Part shown: positions 36,801 to 42,978 of the stretch, in pieces | Layout of the letters: every line of letters starts with the position of its first letter | How positions within the stretch are numbered: the first letter of the stretch is position 1 | NCBI GenBank assembly: GCA_039184335.1 | Contig: JBCDBD010000031.1 | Coordinates: forward strand, 1 to 42,978 | Length of the DNA stretch: 42,978 nt | Source: JBCDBD01 sp039184335 | GTDB taxonomy: Bacteria > Bacteroidota > Bacteroidia > Flavobacteriales > Flavobacteriaceae | Reading direction: 5' to 3' | Translations under genes and position numbers: made by a program | The notes under the pieces: model-generated | What the model saw: only the letters and a program-made list of their open reading frames with translations | Databases searched by the model: none | What the model was told of the DNA's origin: nothing

Positions 36801-36930
36801 CTCCCATATTGGCTGGTCCAATCGCTCGCCATTCATACGATTTCAAGGCATCGGCATAGTTGTTTTGGGAGAATCCAAGGTTGGCACAGAGGAAAACCCA
36901 TAGCATGAAGCGTAAATCAGCGTGTTTCAT
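33832..36930 (-). CDS. Large exported Asp-box propeller protein (VPS10/sortilin-like), first paralogue
   Basis: This 1032-residue protein has a signal peptide (FMLWVFLCANLGFSQ). About eleven Asp-box motifs (S/TxDxGxxW, for example SVDAGKNW, TTDGGKNW, TMDGGETW, STDRGNSW, TSDYGKTW) form what should be two tandem beta propellers up to about residue 690, closing at THGRGAWILDDIRPL. A strand-rich domain (about 700-850) and a helical C-terminal region rich in Gln and Leu follow. No type IX secretion C-terminal domain is evident, so it is probably periplasmic. The family is often called glycosyl hydrolase or sortilin-like without proven activity. It leads the penicillin-acylase and NlpC/P60 genes. 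Confidence 0.88.
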   Translation of the reverse strand: MKHADLRFMLWVFLCANLGFSQNNYADALKSYEWRAIGPANMGGRVTDIDGIAGDPSTFYVSGADGGIFKTTNGGVNFSPIFEGQRAYSIGALTIAPSDHNVLWVGTGEGDPRNSVGYGWGVYRSVDAGKNWTHLGLKETERIKRIVVDSNDPDVACVCAMGKEWGANSERGVFKTTDGGKNWEKILYIDDDTGCSDIAMDSSNPRIMYAGMWTFRRRPWRFDDGGKETAIYRTMDGGETWTKIMNGLPKTPMARPGIHIAQSSPNIIYLMTEFQGGGTAFRSEDRGDHWVMVNDDPNINFRPFYYSDVRVDPNNPDILFSISGRLSRSVDGGKNWERIATTVHGDHQALWIDPTNSDYILNGSDGGYQISYDGGDSWQIINNVELSQFYQIFIDNKDPYNVYGGLQDNGTWVGPSNSLYSAGILKRHWKGLAYGDGYYAVPIPGSEHEVYANLQGGVIFHVDSRYGNVRNIHPYPKIIGSAGDAIENHKYRFNWDSPIVISPHDPNTVYFGGNVVFKSTDRGNSWEEISPDLTTNDKSKQRTSGGEIYQDNTAAEFHCSILYIDESPVEKGVIWVGTDDGNVQLTRDGGVTWTNLKDSIKGLPEFAWVAKIHASEHDAGTAFVTVDQHRMDDFQPHAFMTSDYGKTWTKITNGLPQDDYVKVVRQDPVNPDVLYAGMEHGIFASWDKGQSWTKINNNLPNVSVRDLRIQARDHDLIVGTHGRGAWILDDIRPLQEMENTKGKSIHLFPVRKGTLWHMFWRIENLGDRHYKAKNPDYGTNINFFLAKEETTTAIVEILDDKGSVIRTLKDTTATAGVNRIVWDLGHEAATKMEGGTGGGFFAGPMHPYVAPGRYTARLKVDGKVFETPIEVRADPRMDLSQDAYMSKTKLLLELRELLSQTNVMINNTNTYMTQLWELRRKLEQTQALDDALSADIDEAMNKISALQDDILKRPPPSMTYRQRPRLREEVRSLMRAVNGAWATPTQSQLSRLQQLMGEMVDAKSTLNQIISTNIAGINEKTKSIPQISMGRK

Positions 36931-37078
36931 AGTAGTGATGATCGGTTATTAGCTATCTAAGGAATATGGTCTACAAATTAATCAAAATCCGCCTAAAAAC
37001 GAAGGCAATCAATCCTAGTTTGAATTTATGAAATTGATGATAAAAATGGTTACATTTAGTACCCTAACGCTATAACTC

Positions 37079-40000
37079 ATGAAGTCTCTTTTACTACTCC
37101 CGTTACTCCTACTTTTTGTGCTACCCACTGGGGATGTTCACGCCCAACGAAAAAAGGGCAAGAGTGTCGACACAGAAACCTATTCTGAATCGTTATATAA
37201 TGCTATCCAATGGCGATTGGTAGGCCCTTTTCGTGGGGGCCGAGCTGGAACCGTTTCAGGAGTCTTGAACAATCCTAACTTGTATTATATGGGTACGGCC
37301 GGAGGAGGCGTTTGGAAAACCACCGATGCTGGCAATACCTGGAGTTGTATCTCAGATGGCTATTATGGGGGATCTATAGGTGCGGTTGCTGTATCTGAAT
37401 CAGACCCTAATGTCATTTATGTTGGTGAAGGGGAACAAACGTTACGAGGCAATGTCTCTTCAGGTCATGGTGTTTGGAAAAGTTTAGATGCCGGGGAAAC
37501 CTGGAAATTCATTGGACTTGAGGGTTCTGAGCATATTTCAAGAATTCGTATTCACCCTACCAATCCTGATTTGGTCTATGTGGCAGCCATTGGCAATCTA
37601 TGGAAGCCCAATGAAACCCGTGGGGTATACCGTTCCAAGGACGGAGGTAAAACTTGGGAGAAAATCCTCTATGAAAGTGAAAAAGCAGGGGCCGGTGATT
37701 TAATCCTCGATCCCAATAACCCCAGAATCATCTATGCGGCCACTTGGGAGATGAAACGAAACGGCTATCGGATGGATAGTGGAGGACCAGACAGCAAATT
37801 GTACAAGAGTACGGATGGAGGGGATTCATGGACTGATATTTCGAAATACAAAGGGCTTCCTGACGGCATTTGGGGCATTGTGGGCATTGCCATCTCCCCA
37901 GTGGATTCCAATAGGGTTTGGACCATTATCGAAGCAGAAAATGGAGGGGTCTTTCGATCTGATGATGCAGGAAAGACCTGGGAAAAAATAAATGAAAATC
38001 GAGCATTACGGCAACGGGCGTGGTACTATAGTCGAATTTATGCAGATACCCAGAACAAAGACAAGGTTTATGTGATGAACGTCAGCTATGGGGTATCTAC
38101 TGACGGTGGAAAAACATTCAAATTAAAAAATGCCCCCCATGGCGACCATCACGATTTATGGATCGATCCCAACAACAACAACCGTATGGTCATAGCCGAT
38201 GACGGAGGGGCGCAAGTTTCCAATGATGGCGGAGAGAATTGGACCACCTATCACAATCAACCTACGGCCCAGTTTTATCGTGTTACCACTGACAACTCTT
38301 TTCCCTATCGAATTTATGGAGCCCAACAGGACAACAGTACGGTACGGATTTTCAATCGCACCTCCAGTTCGAGTATTACGGAGCGGCATTGGGAACCTTC
38401 TGCTGGAGGGGAAAGTGCGCATCTTGCCCCTGACCCTAAGAACAATGATATCGTATATGGCGGAACCTTCAAAGGGTATATGATGAGACAAGACCATGCT
38501 GTGCACCAAACACGCTCCATCAATATTTGGCCAGATAATCCGGCTGGTTCAGGGGCTGAAATCATGAAATATCGCTTTAACTGGAACTTTCCGGTCAAGT
38601 TCAGTATTCACGATGACAACAAGCTATACGCTGGATCTAATTTTCTACATGTTACGACCAATGAAGGACAAACCTGGAAGACCATTTCACCAGATTTGAC
38701 CAGGGGCTTACCTGAAACCATTATGTCTTCTGGAGGACCCATTACGCAAGACAATACAGGTGCAGAGTTTTACGCTAACCTATTTGCCATCAATGAATCC
38801 CCATTGGAAGAAGGGGTCATTTGGGTAGGCAGTGACGATGGACTGATTCATATTTCCAAGGACAATGGACAAAACTGGGAGAACATCACGCCACCAGAAA
38901 GCATGAGTCCCAAACTGAACATGATCAATTGTATCGAACCCAGCCCATTTCAAAAAGGCACCGCCTATGTTGCGGCTACTTCTTATAAATTTGGCGATTA
39001 CACTCCTTATTTATACAAAACCACCGATTACGGTAAAACCTGGAAAGTGATTACCTCGGGTATCAAGAGCAACCATTATACAAGGGCCATCCGTTCCGAT
39101 AAGGTGCGTGAAGGATTACTATACGCGGGAACCGAATGGGGCATGTATGTTTCCTTTGATAATGGAGCTAGTTGGTCTCCCTTTCAATTGAATTTACCAA
39201 TAACTTCAATTCGCGATTTGCACGTAAAGGATAACGATTTGATTGCCGCCACCCATGGACGTAGTTTTTGGATGATTGATGACCTCACCCCATTACATCA
39301 ACTTTCAAAAAACGTGACCAATTCGGATTTTTATCTGTACAAACCGGACAAGGCCTATCGAATGCAACAATCGCGGGGATGGGGCAAACCCAACATGAAG
39401 TTGGTTGGAGAGAATCATCCCAATGGTGCCATAATCAACTACTATGTAAAAAACCTTCAAGACACCGATACGGTCTCCATTGAAATTCTAGAAATGAACG
39501 GTTCTTTGGTCCAACGCTTTTCCAATGTAGCAAAGGCAGATAAATTGAATCCCAGTGCAGATAAACCCTTAAAACTAAATTCTGGTGGAAATCGATTGAT
39601 ATGGAACATGCGTTATCCGGGATTCAAGACTTTTAAAGGTATGGTGTTTTACTCTTCTCCCAATCGTGGCCCGAAGGCTGTCCCCGGCAACTATACGATT
39701 CGCATGAACTACAATGGACAGACTTCAGAACAGGTGCTGACCATCGTAAAAGACCCAAGACTACCCAATACAGAAAGTGATTACCAGAAACAATTTGACT
39801 TTTTAATGGCAGTACGTGATCAGGTGAGCAAAGCAAATATCGCCATTACCGATCTTCGAACTGTGAAGAAAGATCTGGACTATCTCAAGGGTAAAAAGAC
39901 ATTAAAGAAAGATATGAAGGATATGATATTGGAATTCGAATCGAAATTGGAGGTGATTGAAAATAACATTCACATGACCAAAAACCAGAGTTATCAAGAC

Positions 40001-40231
40001 CCCTTGAACTATGGTATTCGAATCAACAACCGGTTGGCTTTCTTGATGGCAGACTCCCAACGTGGGGATTATCCACCGACTGATCAGGCCCAAGAATTCT
40101 TTACGGAAGTGACCAAGGAACTAGATGTTGAAATCAATGCCCTAAATCGTTTGATGGACAGCTATGTTTCCAAAATCAATGGGAGTGTTTCTGAAAATGG
40201 AATGGAAATGATTTCGATAGAAGAAGAATAA
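37079..40231 (+). CDS. Large exported Asp-box propeller protein (VPS10/sortilin-like), second paralogue
   Basis: This 1050-residue protein has a signal peptide (LLLLPLLLLFVLPTGDVHAQ). It repeats the plan of the divergent paralogue: WRLVGPFRGGRAGTVSGV at the start, about eleven Asp-boxes (TTDAGNTW, SLDAGETW, SKDGGKTW, STDGGDSW, TTDYGKTW, SFDNGASW), closure at THGRSFWMIDDLTPL, a beta-rich domain ending in TIRMNYNGQTSEQVLTIVKD and a helical C-terminal region. The two genes lie back to back with 148 bp between them, so they may share regulation. Activity is unknown. The gamma-glutamyltransferase gene follows after 86 bp. Confidence 0.88.
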   Translation: MKSLLLLPLLLLFVLPTGDVHAQRKKGKSVDTETYSESLYNAIQWRLVGPFRGGRAGTVSGVLNNPNLYYMGTAGGGVWKTTDAGNTWSCISDGYYGGSIGAVAVSESDPNVIYVGEGEQTLRGNVSSGHGVWKSLDAGETWKFIGLEGSEHISRIRIHPTNPDLVYVAAIGNLWKPNETRGVYRSKDGGKTWEKILYESEKAGAGDLILDPNNPRIIYAATWEMKRNGYRMDSGGPDSKLYKSTDGGDSWTDISKYKGLPDGIWGIVGIAISPVDSNRVWTIIEAENGGVFRSDDAGKTWEKINENRALRQRAWYYSRIYADTQNKDKVYVMNVSYGVSTDGGKTFKLKNAPHGDHHDLWIDPNNNNRMVIADDGGAQVSNDGGENWTTYHNQPTAQFYRVTTDNSFPYRIYGAQQDNSTVRIFNRTSSSSITERHWEPSAGGESAHLAPDPKNNDIVYGGTFKGYMMRQDHAVHQTRSINIWPDNPAGSGAEIMKYRFNWNFPVKFSIHDDNKLYAGSNFLHVTTNEGQTWKTISPDLTRGLPETIMSSGGPITQDNTGAEFYANLFAINESPLEEGVIWVGSDDGLIHISKDNGQNWENITPPESMSPKLNMINCIEPSPFQKGTAYVAATSYKFGDYTPYLYKTTDYGKTWKVITSGIKSNHYTRAIRSDKVREGLLYAGTEWGMYVSFDNGASWSPFQLNLPITSIRDLHVKDNDLIAATHGRSFWMIDDLTPLHQLSKNVTNSDFYLYKPDKAYRMQQSRGWGKPNMKLVGENHPNGAIINYYVKNLQDTDTVSIEILEMNGSLVQRFSNVAKADKLNPSADKPLKLNSGGNRLIWNMRYPGFKTFKGMVFYSSPNRGPKAVPGNYTIRMNYNGQTSEQVLTIVKDPRLPNTESDYQKQFDFLMAVRDQVSKANIAITDLRTVKKDLDYLKGKKTLKKDMKDMILEFESKLEVIENNIHMTKNQSYQDPLNYGIRINNRLAFLMADSQRGDYPPTDQAQEFFTEVTKELDVEINALNRLMDSYVSKINGSVSENGMEMISIEEE

Positions 40232-40285
40232 TGCCCAAAGAGATACCTTTTTAAAAGTTTAATATAACCCTTAAGATAAATCGTC

Positions 40286-40301
40286 ACCTAATCCATTAGG
40301 T
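40286..40301. promoter_or_regulatory. Palindrome ACCTAAT CC ATTAGGT upstream of the gamma-glutamyltransferase gene
   Basis: Two perfect 7-bp arms flank a 2-bp centre, ending 16 bp before the ATG at 40318. Position and symmetry suit a repressor operator. No T-run follows, so it is not a terminator of the propeller gene. Confidence 0.4.
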
Positions 40302-40317
40302 TAGAAAATTAGTTAAG

Positions 40318-42021
40318 ATGACTATGAAAACCCAATTTACATTTCTTTGCGCTTTTGTTCTTTTGAGTCAATTTTCAGTTGCCCAAGACCGAATTACCGG
40401 AGAAGCCTTTGCCACCCGATCTGTGGTTCTTGGTCAAAACGGCATGGTGGCCACCAGTCACCCTTTGGCTACCCAAATCGGACTCGATATGCTTAAAAAT
40501 GGAGGTAATGCCATCGATGCGGCTATCGCTGCCAATGCCGCATTGGGGTTAATGGAACCCACAGGTTGTGGTATTGGTGGGGATCTTTTTGCCATTGTTT
40601 GGGATGGGAAAACCAAAAAATTGTATGGTCTGAACGCCAGTGGTCGTTCGCCCCAAAAATTAACCTTGGACTATTTTGAGAAAGAAGGGATGGAAAAAAT
40701 ACCATCGCACGGCCCCCTGCCAGTGAGTGTGCCGGGCGCCGTGGATGGGTGGTTTGAACTACATGGGAAATTTGGATCCAAACCCATGACAGCTATATTG
40801 GCCCCAGCAATTGATTATGCAGAAAAAGGGTTCCCTTTGACGGAACTTATCGCTTGGTACATACAACGTACGATTCCTTACTTTGAATCAAAGGGATTTC
40901 CTAATATTGAAGATACCTACAAAACACAAAATGGAGGGAAACTGCCCAATGAAGGTGAAATCTATAAAAATCCATACCTAGCGAACACCTATCGAAAAAT
41001 AGCTGAAGGTGGTCGTGACGTATTTTATAAGGGAGATATTGCAAAAACCATTGGCAATTTTATTAATGAACAAGGTGGTTTTCTTTCAGCAAACGATCTT
41101 GCTGCACATAAGTCAGAATGGGTAGAACCAGTTTCCATCAATTATCGCGGGTATGATGTTTGGGAACTGCCCCCCAACGGACAAGGCATTGCCGCCCTTC
41201 AAATGTTACAAATCTTAAAAGGGTACGACTTTTCCAAAATTGAATTTGGCAGTGCTGAACATTTGCACCTTTTTACCGAGGCGAAAAAACTGGCCTTCGA
41301 AGATCGGGCCAAATACTATGCTGATATGGATTTTTTTGATGTCCCAATTGAAGAATTATTGTCTGACAATTATGCTGGAAAGCGCCGCAAATTGATAGGG
41401 GAACGAGCGGGAAAGTACACTGCTGGCGAAATCTCTGCAGGGGAAACCATTTATATGACGGTTGCTGACGATGAGGGCACCATGATTTCTTTGATTCAAA
41501 GTAATTATCGTGGCATGGGGTCTGGAATGGCACCCCCAAAATTGGGCTTTATGCTTCAGGATCGTGGGGAACTGTTCAGCCTAAAGCGAGATCAAGCAAA
41601 TACCTATGAACCAGGCAAACGTCCTTTCCATACCATCATTCCTGCTTTTATGACGAAAGATGGAAAACCCTATGTCAGCTTTGGGGTGATGGGAGGGGAT
41701 TTCCAACCCATGGGCCATACACAGATTGTGATGAATCTTATCGATTTTGGTATGAACATTCAAGAAGCAGGTGATGCTCCGCGTTGGGACCATACTGGTG
41801 GGGGCAGTCCTATGGGTAGCACCACTGAAAATACCGGGCTGATACGGACAGAATCAGGCATCCCCTACTCCACGATTCGAAGTCTCATGGACAAAGGCCA
41901 TCGAATAGGTACCGCAAGAGGCATATATGGGGGCTACCAAGCCATTCTATGGGATGATGAAAACAAGGTCTATCACGGTGCTTCTGAAAGCCGAAAGGAT
42001 GGACAGGCAGCAGGATATTGA
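40318..42021 (+). CDS. Gamma-glutamyltransferase-family Ntn hydrolase
   Basis: This 567-residue exported protein has a signal peptide ending SQFSVAQ. Family landmarks are GMVATSHPLATQIGLDMLKNGGNAIDAA, EPTGCGIGGDLFAIVWDG and GPLPVSVPGAVDGW. The self-cleaving nucleophile is likely Thr377 in AGETIYMTVADDEG, where classical enzymes have a TTH motif. Substrate-loop residues lie in MLQDRGELFSL and KRPFHTIIPAF. The variant cleavage context places it in the broader family with cephalosporin-acylase-like members, so gamma-glutamyl specificity is probable but not certain. Such enzymes cleave glutathione or other gamma-glutamyl peptides in the periplasm. ATG 40324 is an alternative start. It follows the propeller gene and a palindrome. 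Confidence 0.9.
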   Translation: MTMKTQFTFLCAFVLLSQFSVAQDRITGEAFATRSVVLGQNGMVATSHPLATQIGLDMLKNGGNAIDAAIAANAALGLMEPTGCGIGGDLFAIVWDGKTKKLYGLNASGRSPQKLTLDYFEKEGMEKIPSHGPLPVSVPGAVDGWFELHGKFGSKPMTAILAPAIDYAEKGFPLTELIAWYIQRTIPYFESKGFPNIEDTYKTQNGGKLPNEGEIYKNPYLANTYRKIAEGGRDVFYKGDIAKTIGNFINEQGGFLSANDLAAHKSEWVEPVSINYRGYDVWELPPNGQGIAALQMLQILKGYDFSKIEFGSAEHLHLFTEAKKLAFEDRAKYYADMDFFDVPIEELLSDNYAGKRRKLIGERAGKYTAGEISAGETIYMTVADDEGTMISLIQSNYRGMGSGMAPPKLGFMLQDRGELFSLKRDQANTYEPGKRPFHTIIPAFMTKDGKPYVSFGVMGGDFQPMGHTQIVMNLIDFGMNIQEAGDAPRWDHTGGGSPMGSTTENTGLIRTESGIPYSTIRSLMDKGHRIGTARGIYGGYQAILWDDENKVYHGASESRKDGQAAGY

Positions 42022-42117
42022 TTTTCCAGTAACTTTATCTTGAATAATGTAGTCATAAGGTATGCCACTCTAGGCCGCGATTACTTTTTTAACCTTTGTT
42101 TTTCGAGCGTTAAGCTT

Positions 42118-42138
42118 AAATGCAACATAGTTGCATTT
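42118..42138. promoter_or_regulatory. Palindrome AAATGCAAC ATA GTTGCATTT, likely operator
   Basis: Two perfect 9-bp arms (42118-42126 and 42130-42138) flank a 3-bp centre. A second palindrome, TTAAGCTTAA at 42110-42119, overlaps its left edge. The right arm contains the TTG of the candidate promoter for the DinB gene, so a bound protein would block transcription. The size and spacing suit a dimeric regulator; I cannot name it. Confidence 0.6.
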
Positions 42139-42161
42139 GTCTTGTTTTTCGCATACTTTTA
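42131..42161 (+). promoter_or_regulatory. Candidate promoter for the DinB-family gene
   Basis: A TTG at 42131-42133 and TACTTTTA at 42154-42161 are separated by 20 bp. The second element matches TAnnTTTG except for its last base. The start of transcription would be about 40 nt before the ATG at 42208. Confidence 0.45.
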
Positions 42162-42207
42162 CTGGAGTACAGCTCGATTTCATTCTTAATATTCCGTCAA
42201 ATCTGTT

Positions 42208-42801
42208 ATGAAGCGCACCCATTTTCTTAAAAATGCCCTTAGCTTCGGCTTGCTTTCGATGTTTGGCTGTCAATTCGAAAACAACAGATCAAAGGCTGTT
42301 ATGCCCCAAGCAGGGAAGCAATTTTTAGAAGAACAAAAATCCGCAAAAATTTTACGTAAAGAATTAATTGTGGCATGGCATCGATCTGAAAAGATGACAT
42401 TGACCAACGTAGAACAAATGCCCCCTGAGTTTTTCACGTTTAAATACACTGAAGAGGCCATGACGTTTTCAGAACAATGGCGGCACTGCGTTATGTATAC
42501 CTGTGGGCAATTGGCCAGCAGGTCAGAAATAGCAAATCCATATGAAAACCTGAAACTTCCGGTACAGCTAACCAAGAGTGATGTGATCAAAGAATTGAAA
42601 AACATGTACTCCTTTGTCCGACAATCCCTTAATTGGCTATCAGATGAAAAATTGTTTTCCCATTGTGATTTTGCAGGTGAAACAATTCCTATCTGGCGTC
42701 TATTTTATGCCATGGAAAACCATATCATCCACCATCGGGGACAATGTGTGGTGTATTTGCGCCTAAACGGGGTCATACCAAAGGGGTATTATGGATGGTA
42801 A
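42208..42801 (+). CDS. DinB-family protein with lipoprotein signal
   Basis: This 197-residue protein begins KRTHFLKNALSFGLLSMFGC. The lipobox (MFGC, Cys21) follows a region that resembles a weak Tat motif, with RT where RR would be expected. The mature part is a four-helix bundle of the DinB/YfiT type. Candidate metal ligands are the His in RHCVMY and the C-terminal HIIHHRGQCVVYLRLNGV. DinB-like proteins bind Zn or Ni and include thiol-dependent transferases, but most have no known role. The gene stands alone behind a strong operator-like palindrome. The fold is well supported; the activity is not known. Confidence 0.85.
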   Translation: MKRTHFLKNALSFGLLSMFGCQFENNRSKAVMPQAGKQFLEEQKSAKILRKELIVAWHRSEKMTLTNVEQMPPEFFTFKYTEEAMTFSEQWRHCVMYTCGQLASRSEIANPYENLKLPVQLTKSDVIKELKNMYSFVRQSLNWLSDEKLFSHCDFAGETIPIWRLFYAMENHIIHHRGQCVVYLRLNGVIPKGYYGW

Positions 42802-42868
42802 ACAAGGCAAGATAGTCCTTGTCAGCTGAAAATGAAATAAATGCAACAACCATAAATTGAAATAAACC

Positions 42869-42916
42869 ACTATGGATTTGAAATCCATAGTTTTCTCAAA
42901 AGAATGAAATTCTTTT
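42869..42916 (+). terminator. Tandem hairpins, possible terminator of the DinB-family gene
   Basis: The first hairpin is ACTATGGAT and ATCCATAGT (outer pairs at 42869 and 42891), followed by TTTTC. The second, AAAAGAAT and ATTCTTTT (42898-42905 and 42909-42916), follows at once and ends in T's. Both are AT-rich, so termination is plausible but not certain. They lie 68 bp after the DinB stop. Confidence 0.45.
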
Positions 42917-42978
42917 TTAATATCACTCAAGAATCCAGTTACCCTTTTCAGAATTGGGACACCCCTTGTGGTGTTCAA

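Noticed and set aside
33832..36930. Long plus-strand frames opposite the propeller and penicillin-acylase genes
   Set aside because: They are antisense shadows of well-supported genes with Asp-box and Ntn-hydrolase motifs on the minus strand.
42070..42273. 67-codon minus-strand frame rich in Lys and Ala
   Set aside because: It overlaps the start of the well-supported DinB gene and covers its operator and promoter region.
42763..42978. 71-codon minus-strand frame at the right edge
   Set aside because: It overlaps the end of the DinB gene and reads through both hairpins; no family resemblance.
1..42978. CRISPR array, transposon, prophage or tRNA
   Set aside because: No regularly spaced direct repeats, transposase or phage genes, or tRNA-like arms were seen by eye; short or divergent ones could be missed.

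Overview
The window looks like chromosome of a member of the Flavobacteriaceae (Bacteroidota), probably marine. The reasons are protein families typical of that phylum (DUF6146- and DUF6787-like proteins, DUF5916 barrels, tandem Asp-box propellers, TonB receptors with a carboxypeptidase-like N-terminal domain), moderately AT-rich DNA, few Shine-Dalgarno sequences, and promoter elements of the Bacteroidota TAnnTTTG type. I cannot name the genus. I see no rRNA, tRNA, CRISPR array, insertion sequence or phage gene.

Layout. (1) 1-1665: the edge of a divergent gene, an XRE-type regulator with palindromes upstream, a small lipoprotein-like protein and a TerC membrane protein. (2) 1682-9035, minus strand: ferredoxin, a 42-residue membrane microprotein, YchF, topoisomerase IV (parE then parC) and a sterol-desaturase-family enzyme. 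(3) 9102-14021, plus strand: a LuxC-type acyl-CoA reductase, serC and serA (serine synthesis from 3-phosphoglycerate), then DUF937, DUF6146-like and DUF6787-like proteins. (4) 14078-17818: a His/Cys-rich exported protein, a ZnuD-like TonB-dependent receptor and an acidic lipoprotein, which look like outer-membrane metal acquisition. (5) 17937-28323: eight genes packed with gaps of 2 bp or less, or overlapping. They are an ABC-2 module (ATPase plus two DUF3526-like permeases), a FecBCD-type importer (two tandem binding lipoproteins, permease, ATPase) and a DUF5916 outer-membrane barrel. (6) 28324-28959: a stretch without a convincing gene, then a lipoprotein closed by a strong terminator. (7) 30010-42021: exported hydrolases and propellers. 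On the minus strand are an Asp-box propeller, a penicillin-acylase-family hydrolase and an NlpC/P60 endopeptidase. Divergent from these are a second propeller and a gamma-glutamyltransferase. (8) 42208-42801: a DinB-family lipoprotein behind a strong palindrome.

How the genes may work together. Regions 4 and 5 read as one route for a metal or metal chelate: receptor across the outer membrane, lipoproteins in the periplasm, FecCD permease across the inner membrane. The unusual part is an ABC-2 transporter built into the same operon. It might export a chelator, or handle a cofactor as NosFY does, but the substrate is unknown. Region 7 groups two Ntn hydrolases and a cell-wall peptidase with large propellers, which suggests envelope or peptide scavenging. 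Both functional readings are inference from gene content and spacing.
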